A stretch of 29,967 nt of DNA from contig JAOXYB010032952.1 in assembly GCA_028565635.1 (NCBI GenBank), positions 1-29,967 on the forward strand. The letters are read 5' to 3'. Both the position numbers and the translations under genes were made by a program. The notes beneath the pieces are model-generated. The model saw only the letters and a program-made list of their open reading frames with translations. It did no database searches and had not been told where the DNA came from. This DNA comes from Phoronis ovalis (Eukaryota > Phoronida > Phoronidae). Positions 11,578-21,999 of the stretch are shown piece by piece. Each line of letters starts with the position of its first letter. The stretch's first letter is position 1.

Positions 11578-11831
11578 TATATCAAACACAAATTTTAGTC
11601 CAAAACTGAATCATACTTATTAAGCCTTGAAAGCTTTCGGTCTTATCACAAGACCTTCATCAGTCATATTAACTGTGGCGACCATTTACGACAGTTTTTT
11701 GAGGTCAGAACATCATGTGACCTCTTCCCGCCACAGTTAGTAGGACTGATGAAGGTCTTGTGATAAGACCGAAAGCTCTCAAGGCTTAATAAGTATGATT
11801 GAGTTTTGGACTAAAATTTGTGTTTGATATA
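11578..11831. mobile_element. Foldback element with two 103 bp inverted arms
   Basis: The left arm (11578-11680) and the reverse complement of the right arm (11729-11831) match at 99 of 103 positions by direct comparison, with a 48 bp spacer between them. A transcript would fold into an almost perfect long hairpin. Each arm, read toward the outside, contains CTGATGAAGGTCTT, GTGAT, AAGACCGAAAGC. This has the form of a hammerhead-ribozyme core (CUGAUGA, stem II, GAAA), with one extra A and no pairable stem I. Hammerhead motifs are known in the terminal repeats of Penelope-like elements and retrozymes, so an element of that kind with inverted ends is my best guess. A 12 bp direct repeat, TATACTTGCATT, lies at 11522-11533 and 11828-11839; it may be a target-site duplication, with the element then starting near 11534. 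There is no coding capacity. Confidence 0.85.
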
Positions 11832-11904
11832 CTTGCATTGTTCTGAGCACAAAAATTTATTAGCTACGCCTAGTACACTGCCAATATATATAGTATTTAG
11901 GGTC

Positions 11905-12672
11905 GCTCCAGTCCTATAAGGGAGCAAGCCTATTTGTCACGGTTTGTACGTTTTTTTCTTCCAATTTTCAGCAAGCTACATCTCGGAGACGGTTACAGCT
12001 AGGAACTTACTACTTGATGTGTAACATCCCCGAGGTAGGCTATTGTTGACCCTGAGGTTAAAAGGTCATTTGGAGGTCAAAGGTCAAATTTTAAAAATCG
12101 CTCAAAATGTACCATAAAGACTGTTATAACGAAGTATTTTAGATGACCTTTGAGAATATTTCGGTACTAAAAGGTTTTATTATTTTTTGACATCTTTTCA
12201 GTTAATTTATTGATCTTCCAATTTTCACTAAGTTAATTATATCTCGAAGACTGTTACAGTTAGGGACATGATATTTGAGGTTTGACATTCTCAGGGTAGG
12301 TCATTGCTGACCTTGGGGTCAAAAGGTCACAGGTCAAAATTCTAAAATTGCTCGAAATGTTCCAAACTGATGATATGAGGTTATAAAAAGGTCATTTTGA
12401 TAACCTTTGAGAATATTTAAGTATTAAAACGTGAATTTTAAATTAATTTTATGGAGGAAACATAAGTCATAGTCTTTGTAATTTGACAAATGACAGTCTT
12501 AGAGTTCGGAGAGTTGACATTGATAACGAAAGGTCATCTAGAGGTCAAAAAAAAATCTTAATAAAGTCAAGAAGTCTCAAAGCAATGAATTTATATTTTT
12601 CGCTGAAAAAGTTTGAGGTCATGTAACGTTCATGAAAGCTAATATGAGAAACCCTGTCTTTGCAAAAGGCTG
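11905..12672 (+). repeat. Dispersed AGGTCA-rich repeat, copy B
   Basis: This is the plus-strand relative of copy A (1071-1900, inverted), sharing the same landmarks in the same order. It has two diverged internal units, starting at CTTCCAATTTTCAGCAAG (about 11961) and CTTCCAATTTTCACTAAG (about 12216), so the period is about 255 bp. AGGTCA or its complement occurs many times: 12063-12068, 12074-12079, 12081-12086, 12144-12149, 12324-12329, 12331-12336, 12531-12536, 12542-12547 and others. No transposase or reverse transcriptase frame is visible. It starts 74 bp after the foldback element and may have formed a composite insertion with it, though no shared boundary proves that. Confidence 0.8.
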
Positions 12673-14055
12673 TCTAGTTATTATTTGTTTTTTGATTTTT
12701 GCTTGAAAAATATAATGTCTAAAGTGATGTTTATGTCTCAAACACCTGCTCTCTGGGAGTTGAACCTCTCCAACGAATTTTACGTATTCTAATTCATAGT
12801 TCACATAATTATATTTTTAATAGTTATGTTAAAATATCTTTTATAAATACTATCGCGCTGAGGAATTCATGGTTAATTTCTAGAAACTTAGTCTAGTAAG
12901 TCAGTCTATTGGCTAAGATTACGATACGCTTACGATTAAAATAAAATTAAGTATAGACTGGTGCGTGTACTCGAGACACACCCCAAGTGCTGCACATCAT
13001 TTTGACCCGCCAAATATGACATACAAGAGTTCAACAGCCTCATAGTTTAATCAATGAACGACTAGACTAGTACATGTAACAGTATTTCAGTAAGAAAAAT
13101 ATATACCAACGTTATTTTTATTATTGTGCGAAACAAATCTTTTTCCATGTTGCAATACTTAAAATTGAATACAATTCTTATGTCGAGCGACAAAATTCAT
13201 TGATAAATAACCGGATAAATAAACAAAAACATTGCCCACCTAAGTATGACCTAGCGTTATCCCCTCCCATTATTTTAATTATTTAATTTATATTTTATGT
13301 TTCCATAATATAAATTGATGGCCATCTAATTCAAGAATGGGTATTCGTTATGGAAATACTTGTATGTGACTTCATACTCATCTCGCTATATGCATTAAAA
13401 ACATGAAATTGTTAGTTTTTTGTCCGCGATTTTTCTGTACACATCTAAGTTTGAATAACATAGTAAGGTGAAACTTAGTTCACTGCAAATATTTTTGTCT
13501 TTTAGAACAGGATCGATTGCAATTGCGTAAGATTAAAATGTTTACTAAGCCTTATATAGTATGTATGTAAATTTCATATCCATATAGTTGATGTTTTCAT
13601 GATAAGTGTTGTAATTATTTTTTTACGTGGAAGTTAACTTATTAAAATATTGTATGATGACAACGTGTACGGTGTTATACACTTGGATGTAATTCAGTTA
13701 TGTACATTATATAACTTCGATTCGTATTTAGTAGTAATGTGTATGGAACTGGAAGCTAGAATGTTATGATTGAATAAAAATAAGGATTCTTAAACATTAT
13801 ATTAACGTGCTTGGATGAAATTGTATGACAATAAACGGAGTTAAAGGCAATTATTTTTAGTTGTTTTAGTTGCAATACATTTACTATATTTCCACCTAAT
13901 CAGATAACAGATGTATAATTATTCTTAATATAGACTATTAGAATATTAATATAGAATATTTTAGGTGGTAATGCGCATCAACGCATCTTGTGCCCCCGCC
14001 AAACTACACAGAAACTGGTTATAACTGTGATCGTGTAATTTTAAATTTTCTAAAC

Positions 14056-14071
14056 TATATATATATATATA
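14056..14071. repeat. (TA)n microsatellite
   Basis: About eight uninterrupted TA units. Confidence 0.85.
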
Positions 14072-14365
14072 GCCTTATTTGATTATTTATACAGTAACTT
14101 AGCAATAAAGTTTACCGCAAGATTTTCACAAGGTGCCATTATACGTTGAGGATCGAGACAGCTTTCAAACTCAACAAATTTCTTATTGCCTAGCATTTTT
14201 CAAGGATTCCAAAATTCCACACTTTTCAATTCACCAGTTACTTGGCTAGTGCAAGAAAACTTGTGCAAGACCATTTGACAAGTGAGTAAGTGCCTATTTG
14301 TGAATGTAGTGGCAATATCTTTATAAACTTGATAAGTGATGAATAATTCTGGGAAGTTATCCTTT

Positions 14366-14722
14366 AAAAAAGTCACTTACGAAAAGAAATTGAAAAAGTA
14401 AAACTTGGAAAACAAAGAGAGAGATTTTCTGTTCATAGTAAAATTTAACAGTTGCGCAAAATTGTAATTCATTCCATCCAGCATTTCAGCCGGATCTTAC
14501 TCATTCTTAAAAAGTAAACTAAAAATTATTTATCTCGAAAAAGAGCTGAGTAGTGATTTTACATTAAATAAACTAGTTCAGGTAAAACCAAATCAGATTA
14601 TTCACAACGGTTTGAAAATCTTCACCCCCCGTGGCCACTTTGAAAGATTTTGGAAACAAAGATGTATTTAAGAATAATCACTTTCGAAAAAAAATCGAAA
14701 AATTTAAAGTTTAGAAGACAAA
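14366..14722 (+). repeat. Diverged direct duplication
   Basis: The segment at about 14366-14417 (CACTTACGAAAAGAAATTG then AAAACTTGGAAAACAAAG) recurs in altered form at about 14667-14722 (CACTTTCGAAAAAAAATCG then AAAGTTTAGAAGACAAAAG). The offset is roughly 300 bp. It may be two copies of one old repeat unit; AT-richness limits certainty. Confidence 0.45.
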
Positions 14723-16397
14723 AGTATAGAGGTTTGGCGCATATTATGTCAAAGATATATGTCAAAGAAAAATACTGATCTAATAATTAGTGCCTGTATT
14801 TATAATATACATCATGAATTTTTGTAGTTCAATGTGTCAATTTATAAGTTAACGGTTTACAAGATTACCAACTGGACCAGTTGCAAGACATTTTAATAAG
14901 TGCAGTGGCTCGGATTGCATGCGGCGAGACATCATGACAGGCAAACATAATCATGTAGCAGAAATCCTTAATTCTTTTAAAACTAACTTAAAGCTTAACG
15001 CAGAACTTTTTTATCAGAGCTTATGACAAGCTTGATTTTTAAAAATCTTTTTTTAATGTACTTTTCATTGTATTTTGATACAACTTTTATTTGCAGCGCA
15101 ACTAAATTTTAACCAAAGTTATTTGCGCTATATAAATTATTATATTATAAAAAAGTAGCAAGTGAATTGAAGTAAAGCAAAAAAGAATCACCTTTGTATA
15201 TTTCTTCATTGGGTGCTTCCGTTTTTACGCTAATAAAAAGTTGTTCACATAAAATACCAACACACTTCATTCAAATAGCACATATAGGTAGCTGGGGGTT
15301 TCTTTTTTTGCTCTCAAGCTAACTGCTGCAAGCTATGCATCAATGATATACCTTTCTATGGATTTGAGAAACACCTACAAAATATGCAAAAGTGGTCATG
15401 GAGGAACAAATAAAAAAATTTATGAGATTGCAAGATATAATAAATATTAAGAGGTATAATTTTAGAGTAATTGATGTGTTACTTTTAAGTACGAACGATT
15501 TCATTTATCAAATTACATTTTTTGTTCGAAATCGACGTTGTAAGGTCTTACCATAAAAAGAACGGTTAGTGATTAGTGAAAGAATGAACTTGACCATTTA
15601 CCACGTTATTATCATCAGTTACAAGCAAGCATGATTTCACTTTATAATCTGTAATCTGCTTTTAATAATACATACATTTTGAGTTCATCTAAGCGATGCG
15701 CATGTTGAAAATGAATACTTTAATATAAATAGTTCAATGTCCGAGTGCTATAGTGTTAAACTAGTTATGGCGATGAATTTTACAGGTGGTGGTGACTTTT
15801 TTAAGACTTTTAAGGGCAAATGAAGTTTAACATTTGATAATTGTTTTAACATTTAAATTCCAAATGATTAAGCAGTCTCATCGATTTAAATTCTTTTGAA
15901 TCAGGATAGTTATACACACGTTACACTATATATCTTCAAAAGTACAAAAAAAAATTGTTTTAAAAATAATTTCAAAAGAGTGCAAATTTATATTTGCAAT
16001 ATTTACGGGCATGTACTGTTCACGAAAATGACATTTTAAAACACATTTTTAGAAAAAAACAAAACGAAACAATAAAACTAGGTCCATAGATGATGTTTTT
16101 CCAACGAAAGATTGACGTATACTTAATAGCGATAATAGCCACATCCGTTTGTTGAAAACAAAACTGGGCACTGCATAAATATAGAGCTCTGTTTACTTCC
16201 GACGATATACTCTAGGGGTTCGTTTCAATGACAAACGTACAATTTGTTTTCTGGTTTTAATACATGGGGCTAATCATTTCTTGTGTAAGAAATTGTTAGG
16301 AAACTCAGATAATAAATATATAACGTCTACTTTAGATACAAAAATCTTCTCTCTACTGGAAATGGCACCTAACTTTTCATAACATGCAGTGTCATCT

Positions 16398-16769
16398 CCC
16401 GGGGGGTACTCAAGGTATTTTTTGGTACGTGGGGGTGTGCAGCTCAGTTGGAAATTTTGGATTGTATACTTACTGTATTTTTTGGATTGCTACCGTAAAG
16501 AAATTCACAAATTTGGATTGCTACTTGCTGCTTACAGCCGCGAAATAATTTGGATTAATTTTAGGTTCGTATCCATAAAACGATTTTTTAAATTTGGTTT
16601 GTATCAGTCAGTTTGCGTAAAAATGGATTACTACTCAAATATTTTAAAATTTTCGATTGCTACCCTTATATTTAAAAAAAAATGGATTGGGTTTGCTACC
16701 GCAAGCTAAAATTTTGGATTGGGTTCCCCGGCACATCCCCGTATTAAAAAAACATGAGTATCCCCCAGG
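16398..16769. mobile_element. MITE with CCCGGGGGGTACTCA ends and 8 bp TSD
   Basis: This is a 372 bp non-coding element. The left end CCCGGGGGGTACTCA and the reverse complement of the right end, CCTGGGGGATACTCA, agree at 13 of 15 positions. TGTCATCT flanks it exactly on both sides (16390-16397 and 16770-16777), an 8 bp target-site duplication. Such a duplication is typical of hAT and P-like transposases, which would have to be supplied elsewhere. The interior repeats a loose motif, TTTGGATTGCTAC, about nine times at irregular 25-50 bp spacing. I recall repeats with GGGGGGTACTC ends from several invertebrate genomes but cannot name the family. An open frame inside (16389-16709) is incidental. 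Confidence 0.85.
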
Positions 16770-16777
16770 TGTCATCT

Positions 16778-18573
16778 GCAAGCAGTAGAAACATAAACAT
16801 CTAAAATTGAACTTACTGTATTTTTGTTGATGTAGCCTTAACTAAGATTTAATTAGCAAAGATGATCAGTTTGAAATTACGCATAAAAGGAGTCTTGATT
16901 AAAAATTAAGTTTCTTGAAACCCCAGATTTCCAGGTCTCGTTTAGGTTTCTGGGTACTTTTATAATTGCGGGAAATCTAGGCTGAAATTACGTAGCAGCC
17001 TATATGTAGAACATACAGTTACGCAAAACTCCGAGCAGTTTTGTATCTGGGACATTAATATATTCTTTATATGCGGGCCAACATTTCCTATTATAAGATC
17101 GGAATCAAGGATTTTTTTTCAAATTATAGCAACACAAGAAACCTTCATTCCCAGGTACTTAATAATTTCCATAAGTTACCTGGACAAAAGTATCCAACTG
17201 TTAAATCAGATTAAGGCTACTTCAAAAAGAAAATTTCTGGACATTTAATTAATCAATGCATTTTTTGTTATTATAAAGCTAATCAGAAGTCTATTAATTT
17301 ACTGTCTGAATGTTTCTTTTTGAAAATATCGTCTTGTGGTTCAAATTCAAAATAGCCTTTTGTTCAATAAAAAAATCGAAAAATGGTTCTTTTTATATAA
17401 TTATCAATTATGTATGTCCTGCAGCCCTTGCTACAAAAATATTCGGTTGTTGCATTGTCGCAGAGCAAACACATTTTTTTCAGGCACTGTAGTTCTCATG
17501 TACCCAGCGAATATCGTTAGAGGGTCGTCACGGTTAGCTTACGTCAAACGACAGAGAAGTAACAAGCAAAAATGTAGATATCTCAGAAATTGTCACAGTA
17601 ACATCAATAAAATATTAAAAAATACATAAGCCAAAATTATGACATTACTGTCAAGCTAGCGAGGACTAATAGCGATATATTAGACCCATCAGCTAAGCAG
17701 TAAACATATGTCATTAACGAAAACTAGAAACAACCTTGAGTTTGAAAAACGGGAAAATATCAGCACGGCCCTTTATCATATTACCTCATCTTTTCGGTAA
17801 GGCAAATGGGACATTGTGGTCAAGCCTGCGTCTTTCCAGTTCGGGAAGTTTATTGAGCCATATCAATTGTTCCTTGTAGCAAAATAAAATATACATTTTA
17901 AATAAAAGTTGAAATTAAATTACCAGGGACCTAGAAATAGCGGATTAACACAATCCATTGCATTAAGTAACAACAATAAACCCTGGCTTAGGAAATACGA
18001 AGGTGCATGCTTTCCTAAGTTTTTCATACCATACTTCTGCCATCTGGTGTCAGCTGTGGACCTTGTGTAACATAATATAAGCCCTGGTCAGCATGAAATG
18101 AAGTGGAATATATTGTTAAGCCGAATAAATAGCTTCAACACATGATTTCATTACAAGTAGGTAAAAGTAAGTTTACCATTCCTGTTTTTAATTCTTTATG
18201 ATAAAGTCGTAGCCTTACAATATCAAGGTCAGAGAATTTATAAAAACATGTGTTACAGTTCAAATTCCATGTAATTAGTTCATGTCATTCAAATACAATT
18301 CTACAACCCAGTTACATTCAGTTCACTTCGTTCCTACTACTATTAGCTAACAAATAATGTAGACAATTCAAAAGAAACCTGAAACTATTCCAACAGATAG
18401 GACTGAACTTAAATGCATACATAATGATATTATCAATCAACTACATAATACTCTTGAATACTGGTCATTTACATTGTTCTTTTACTAGACTAGTAGATAA
18501 AAAAAATTAACTTTTCTGTAAATCATGATTTTAATATCTTCTTCAAAGGTTGGATTCTACTTGAAAATGTCAT
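16778..18573. other. Intergenic stretch and probable HSP10 3' region
   Basis: No gene is seen. The part next to 18574 should include the HSP10 3'UTR (minus strand). A minus-strand AATAAA at 17849-17854 is one candidate poly(A) signal, about 720 bp past the stop, but it is distant and uncertain. Open frames near 17310-17629 show no family features. Confidence 0.35.
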
Positions 18574-20657
18574 TTATGAATCAAATTTCCCTAATAAGTC
18601 TCCATCCCGATATAAGAAGTAATCCTACAATACAAAAGAACAAAACACAATTTAGCTAAACAATTGATAACCTTGAAATGTGAAATATTAGCTGTTTTTA
18701 TTACAAATGTACGTAATTATGACAATAATACGAACAATAACCTTAAATATTAACATGCAAGTAAAATATTGTGTTCATTATTTTTTTAGGTTATCATCCT
18801 TCAAAAAAAGGAGATTAAATAAAAAATTATCAAGTTTCCTTTAATTTGTACTTTAGTGTCATGTCTTCGTAAAAAATGACTGCAATACAATTATTTTCAC
18901 TACCTCCCCAAAAACATATCACAGTTATTCCCCCAGGCCAAGATGTACAAGTTAACCATACATGTACACACCTGTTCCTCAAATGTAAGTTTTGTTCCAC
19001 CATATTCGGGTAGAATGACCTTGTCACCTTCTTTAACACAAACAGGAACAATGTCGCCATTCTGCAATGACACAAACAAGGATTTCCTATCTTTACCAAG
19101 GTTTAGACTACAAATACTAAACTGTGCTCTAGTTTATTTTTATTCTTTCAGAAAAAAATTAAAGTGTGTCGAGTTTCGCATGTATCATTTATCCCAATAG
19201 AGGGCAGTTCGAGAATAGCAATCTTCTTTAGGTTCATTTAACATTTAGTTGGAATTAACAGTTTAATTAAATATATGTCATACATATGAAAAACTATGAA
19301 ATAGAAATCAGTCAAGAATTCAGAAAGTCCAAAAAGTTGCGGGTAATGAAGACTTGGCAGTAAAGATATCGCTTTATCGACAAAGCACAGACTATTATTG
19401 TTGACAAATAAAGTGTTGTAAGCTGTAAGCAAGGTGTTACGAAGATCACATTGATTGGGTTATTAATGGACTCACTTCCTTTCTAAGTCCTGGTCCAACT
19501 GAAACTACTACACCTTCCAAAACCTTTCCTTGCGCCTTCTCTGGAATTAGAATACCACTTTTTGTTTTTGTTTCTGCAGCAGCTTTTTCTATTAAAACTC
19601 TATCAAATAAAGGTTTGAATCTTCTAAGGGCAGCCTGAAATACAGTTTAAGTATGTCAATCAGATACTAGTAACAATGATGACCATTTGCAGTAGCTTTT
19701 CTCTCAACTTTGCTGTATTTTCATGGTCCAGCAATGTGTCTCTTAATTTACACAAATAATCCTCAGGAGCACCGTCATGTTATTTCATACATAGATATGC
19801 CACCTGGGCTATGATTGCTCAACAAGTTATGGCTTAATACCCAAACTGTGATATGCCCATACAGAATAAAACTTAGTAGAGGGTAGCATATAGTATTTTT
19901 GTGATCTATGATTGTCAATATGTATTCATTACAATTCATGTAATGAACATTTTACTACTCCTGAGACCTGAAATTCTGTGTTTATGCTTGTTTGAACTGT
20001 GATATTCCTACCAAGATATTTCATGACAAGTTATGTTTTTTGTCTTTTGTGCCTCCTCTCCCCCTAATCAAAATTTTTAATTCCTAATCTGGCGCTAAAT
20101 TATGATGCCTCTATATATTCCACCCTCCCTTGCTTAGTCCTATCGACCATGCTTGCGGGACTAGCGGCCATACTGGATAGATATTATATATATATATATA
20201 TTAAATTTTAACTATAAAACAAGTTTCTAGCCAGCTGACTGTGCAAGTTAGAATTGCGTCATTTTTCTGGATGTAACTGGAATGATGAAATTCAAATATA
20301 TAGTCCCACCCAGGTTTCAATGCCCACGTTTGGAGTAATGTAAGATATTAGAGAAGTTGAAGGAATCACCATACCTATGAAACCTTATCTATCTATCTAT
20401 CTGTCTATCTATGCTTTATGCTGAAAGAACTTTCGTATCAGAGCAGCTTCTGACTGCGCATGTGGGTTTCTGAACATACTTCTAACAATATTTCTGAACT
20501 TCTGAAGCATGGACTTGAATTATGATTTGCTAAATGCGATTGCTTTTAAATTGTTATTTACTTTAAGATACATTCAAGTCCTGTGAACAATTTCTACTGT
20601 TAGAACTTAGTACTGTACAACGTACATGCTACATACAGTCCTGTAAAATCTTACCAT
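18574..20657 (-). CDS. HSPE1: HSP10 mitochondrial co-chaperonin (four coding exons)
   Basis: Heptameric lid of the mitochondrial chaperonin; it caps HSP60 in the matrix. Minus-strand exons are 20657-20655 (ATG only), 19634-19476, 19061-18972 and 18624-18574 (stop TAA). Every junction is GT-AG and phase 0, and the spliced protein is 100 aa, against 102 in human. Exon 2 has RFKPLFDRVLIEK and the mobile loop ETKTKSGILIPEK, whose I29-L30-I31 tripeptide contacts HSP60. It continues with AQGKVLEGVVVSVGPG. Exon 3 has VKEGDKVILPEYGGTK, and exon 4 has DYFLYRDGDLLGKF. As in other animal HSP10s, no cleavable presequence is evident and the start is at the mature N-terminus. The start is chosen because ATG sits directly before a strong donor (ATG|GTAAGA) in the interval facing HSP60, and no other upstream exon is needed. 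The first exon is the least certain part. Intron 1 (about 1 kb) carries microsatellites and repeat-like sequence. Confidence 0.95.
20185..20201. repeat. (TA)n microsatellite in HSP10 intron 1
   Basis: Eight TA units inside the first intron of the HSP10 gene. Confidence 0.85.
20386..20412. repeat. (TATC)n microsatellite in HSP10 intron 1
   Basis: Nearly seven TATC units with one A-to-G change (TGTC), in the first intron of the HSP10 gene. Confidence 0.85.
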
Positions 20658-21258
20658 TACTATCGTTGCCTCACGGTGTGCTCGCAATTCACATGTGCAG
20701 GAAGTTATTAATGAGCATGCCTGAGAAGGTTTTAGTTGGGAGAATTGAGTAATAAATAATCAAGCTTAGAGCACTTTAGCCACCAAAGTAGCATAATTAA
20801 AATAATGAACGAAGATATAATGATGCTAAATACAAATAGTCAGCCAATAAATATAATTAAGTTTATTCTGTGATGTATTTTACAGCAAAATTATAATTAA
20901 ATAGTCTCCTGTCTGCGGTTTATTCTAGAATATGCTGCCCTAAACCTGAATTGTTTCTTGTAAATATCATGCAAACTTATAATTTAAGTAAGGAAATGCA
21001 GTGTTTTCATTGCTAATTTCAAAACTTTTAATTTTCTGTATGCATGAGTAATACGAATATTTTATCAGTTTTGCTCCAAAGCAAATAGCTTGTTAAACCT
21101 TGTAATTATCCTCAATCCGGGCCCGGAAAAACATCTTGGGCCTCGTTGTGAACATTTTGAACAACGTGAGAGTAAGTGCGAAGTTCAGAGCGCTGCTCCA
21201 AATTTACGCATTTTTACACTAAACTTCCGATATACATTTCAAATCTTTCTCGGAGCTG
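20658..21258. promoter_or_regulatory. Divergent HSP10/HSP60 promoter and leader region
   Basis: This interval separates the HSP10 start codon (minus, 20657) from the likely HSP60 5'UTR donor (plus; GAGCTG|GTAAGT at 21258/21259). Both transcription starts should lie within it. The head-to-head order of these two genes, driven by one promoter, is known in mammals and other animals. A heat-shock-element core is at 20923-20930. No clear TATA box stands out in this AT-rich sequence. A second good donor, AGA|GTAAGT near 21170, is an alternative leader end for HSP60. The transcription start sites cannot be placed from sequence alone. Confidence 0.7.
20923..20930. promoter_or_regulatory. Candidate heat-shock element TTCTAGAA
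   Basis: TTCTAGAA is a perfect tail-to-tail pair of HSF half-sites (nTTCnnGAAn). The following bases, TATGC, offer only a mismatched third unit. It lies 266 bp from the HSP10 start codon, inside the divergent promoter, where HSF1 control of both genes would be expected. Confidence 0.45.
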
Positions 21259-21977
21259 GTAAGTTTAATTCAAGATACACCGTTTGAACGTTTACAAACT
21301 TAGTTGCTTAATGTACTTACACAGATAATTTGTGTAGAAAGTGGGCCGGTGTCTTGTGTAAAAGAAACACGTGCTACCTACTGGACAGAAGCAGTGGACT
21401 TTCGCTTGCAGCAATAAGTTTTGCAAACTGTGATCAGAGAACCCTAACCAGTATAAATTTGCATTAATCTTTTTTATTATTTACATTGAATTGTTCATTT
21501 CAGATTGATCAATGTATCTTATGATTTTTATGGTAAATTAACATTTCTCGAAATCGTTCTTGAATTTTGCACATGAGGTCATGGGTATGGCGTGCAAAAT
21601 CACACTCCTACTCATACACAGACAGGGACCATATACATTACCCGGAACAATTGGTGCATTTGTCACGCTCATAATTGTTTGCCATCAGCATATTCTTTAA
21701 TATTCATCTTAGTAAAAAAGCATATTAATTTTTGTACTCTTTTCAAGTCTTGTCCGGGCTCTTGTCTGATGCAATAATTAAGCCACTATTTACACTTTTT
21801 TTGTACAGTGGGGAGAAAATGAAACTCTTATTTCGAGGAACTTAGGGCACTAGTATACTGGCTAAACATTTATTATGCAGTTGTTGTTATAACAATATGG
21901 AATGTATTTATTTTTAATTAAATAAAACTATATAATTGTAATACTAAACTTGTAATAAAGCATTTGTGTTTTCGTAG
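21259..21977 (+). other. Likely 5'UTR intron of HSP60
   Basis: A strong donor (GTAAGT at 21259) and an acceptor (TTTTCGTAG ending at 21977) bracket 719 bp just upstream of the HSP60 start codon. The coding exon would then begin at 21978 with a 22-base leader before ATG. A non-coding first exon is also found in vertebrate HSPD1. No gene is visible inside. Splicing here is inferred from the sites alone. Confidence 0.55.
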
Positions 21978-21999
21978 CCAGATATAAAAACAGTGCGAA

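Larger units (their letters stand above)
12673..16389. other. Long gene-free AT-rich stretch
   Basis: No coding exon or RNA gene is recognised. It contains a short TA microsatellite (14056-14071), a diverged internal duplication (14366-14722), and an 8 bp inverted pair CCACCTAA/TTAGGTGG at 13892-13968 enclosing very AT-rich sequence. Confidence 0.45.

Noticed and set aside
13892-13968. CCACCTAA/TTAGGTGG inverted pair as a tiny MITE
   Set aside because: Eight base pairs only, no target duplication found, and the inside is simple AT-rich sequence.
16389-16709. 106-codon open frame
   Set aside because: It lies almost wholly inside the MITE and reads through its internal repeats.
20041-20090. 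Possible third CAGTGGCGG-type transposon end in HSP10 intron 1
   Set aside because: The match (GCGCCAGATTAGG with a G-rich run) is too weak to separate from chance.
20427-20434. GAACTTTC as a second heat-shock element
   Set aside because: It fits GAAnnTTC but lies in HSP10 intron 1, over 200 bp downstream of the start codon, and lacks a good third unit.
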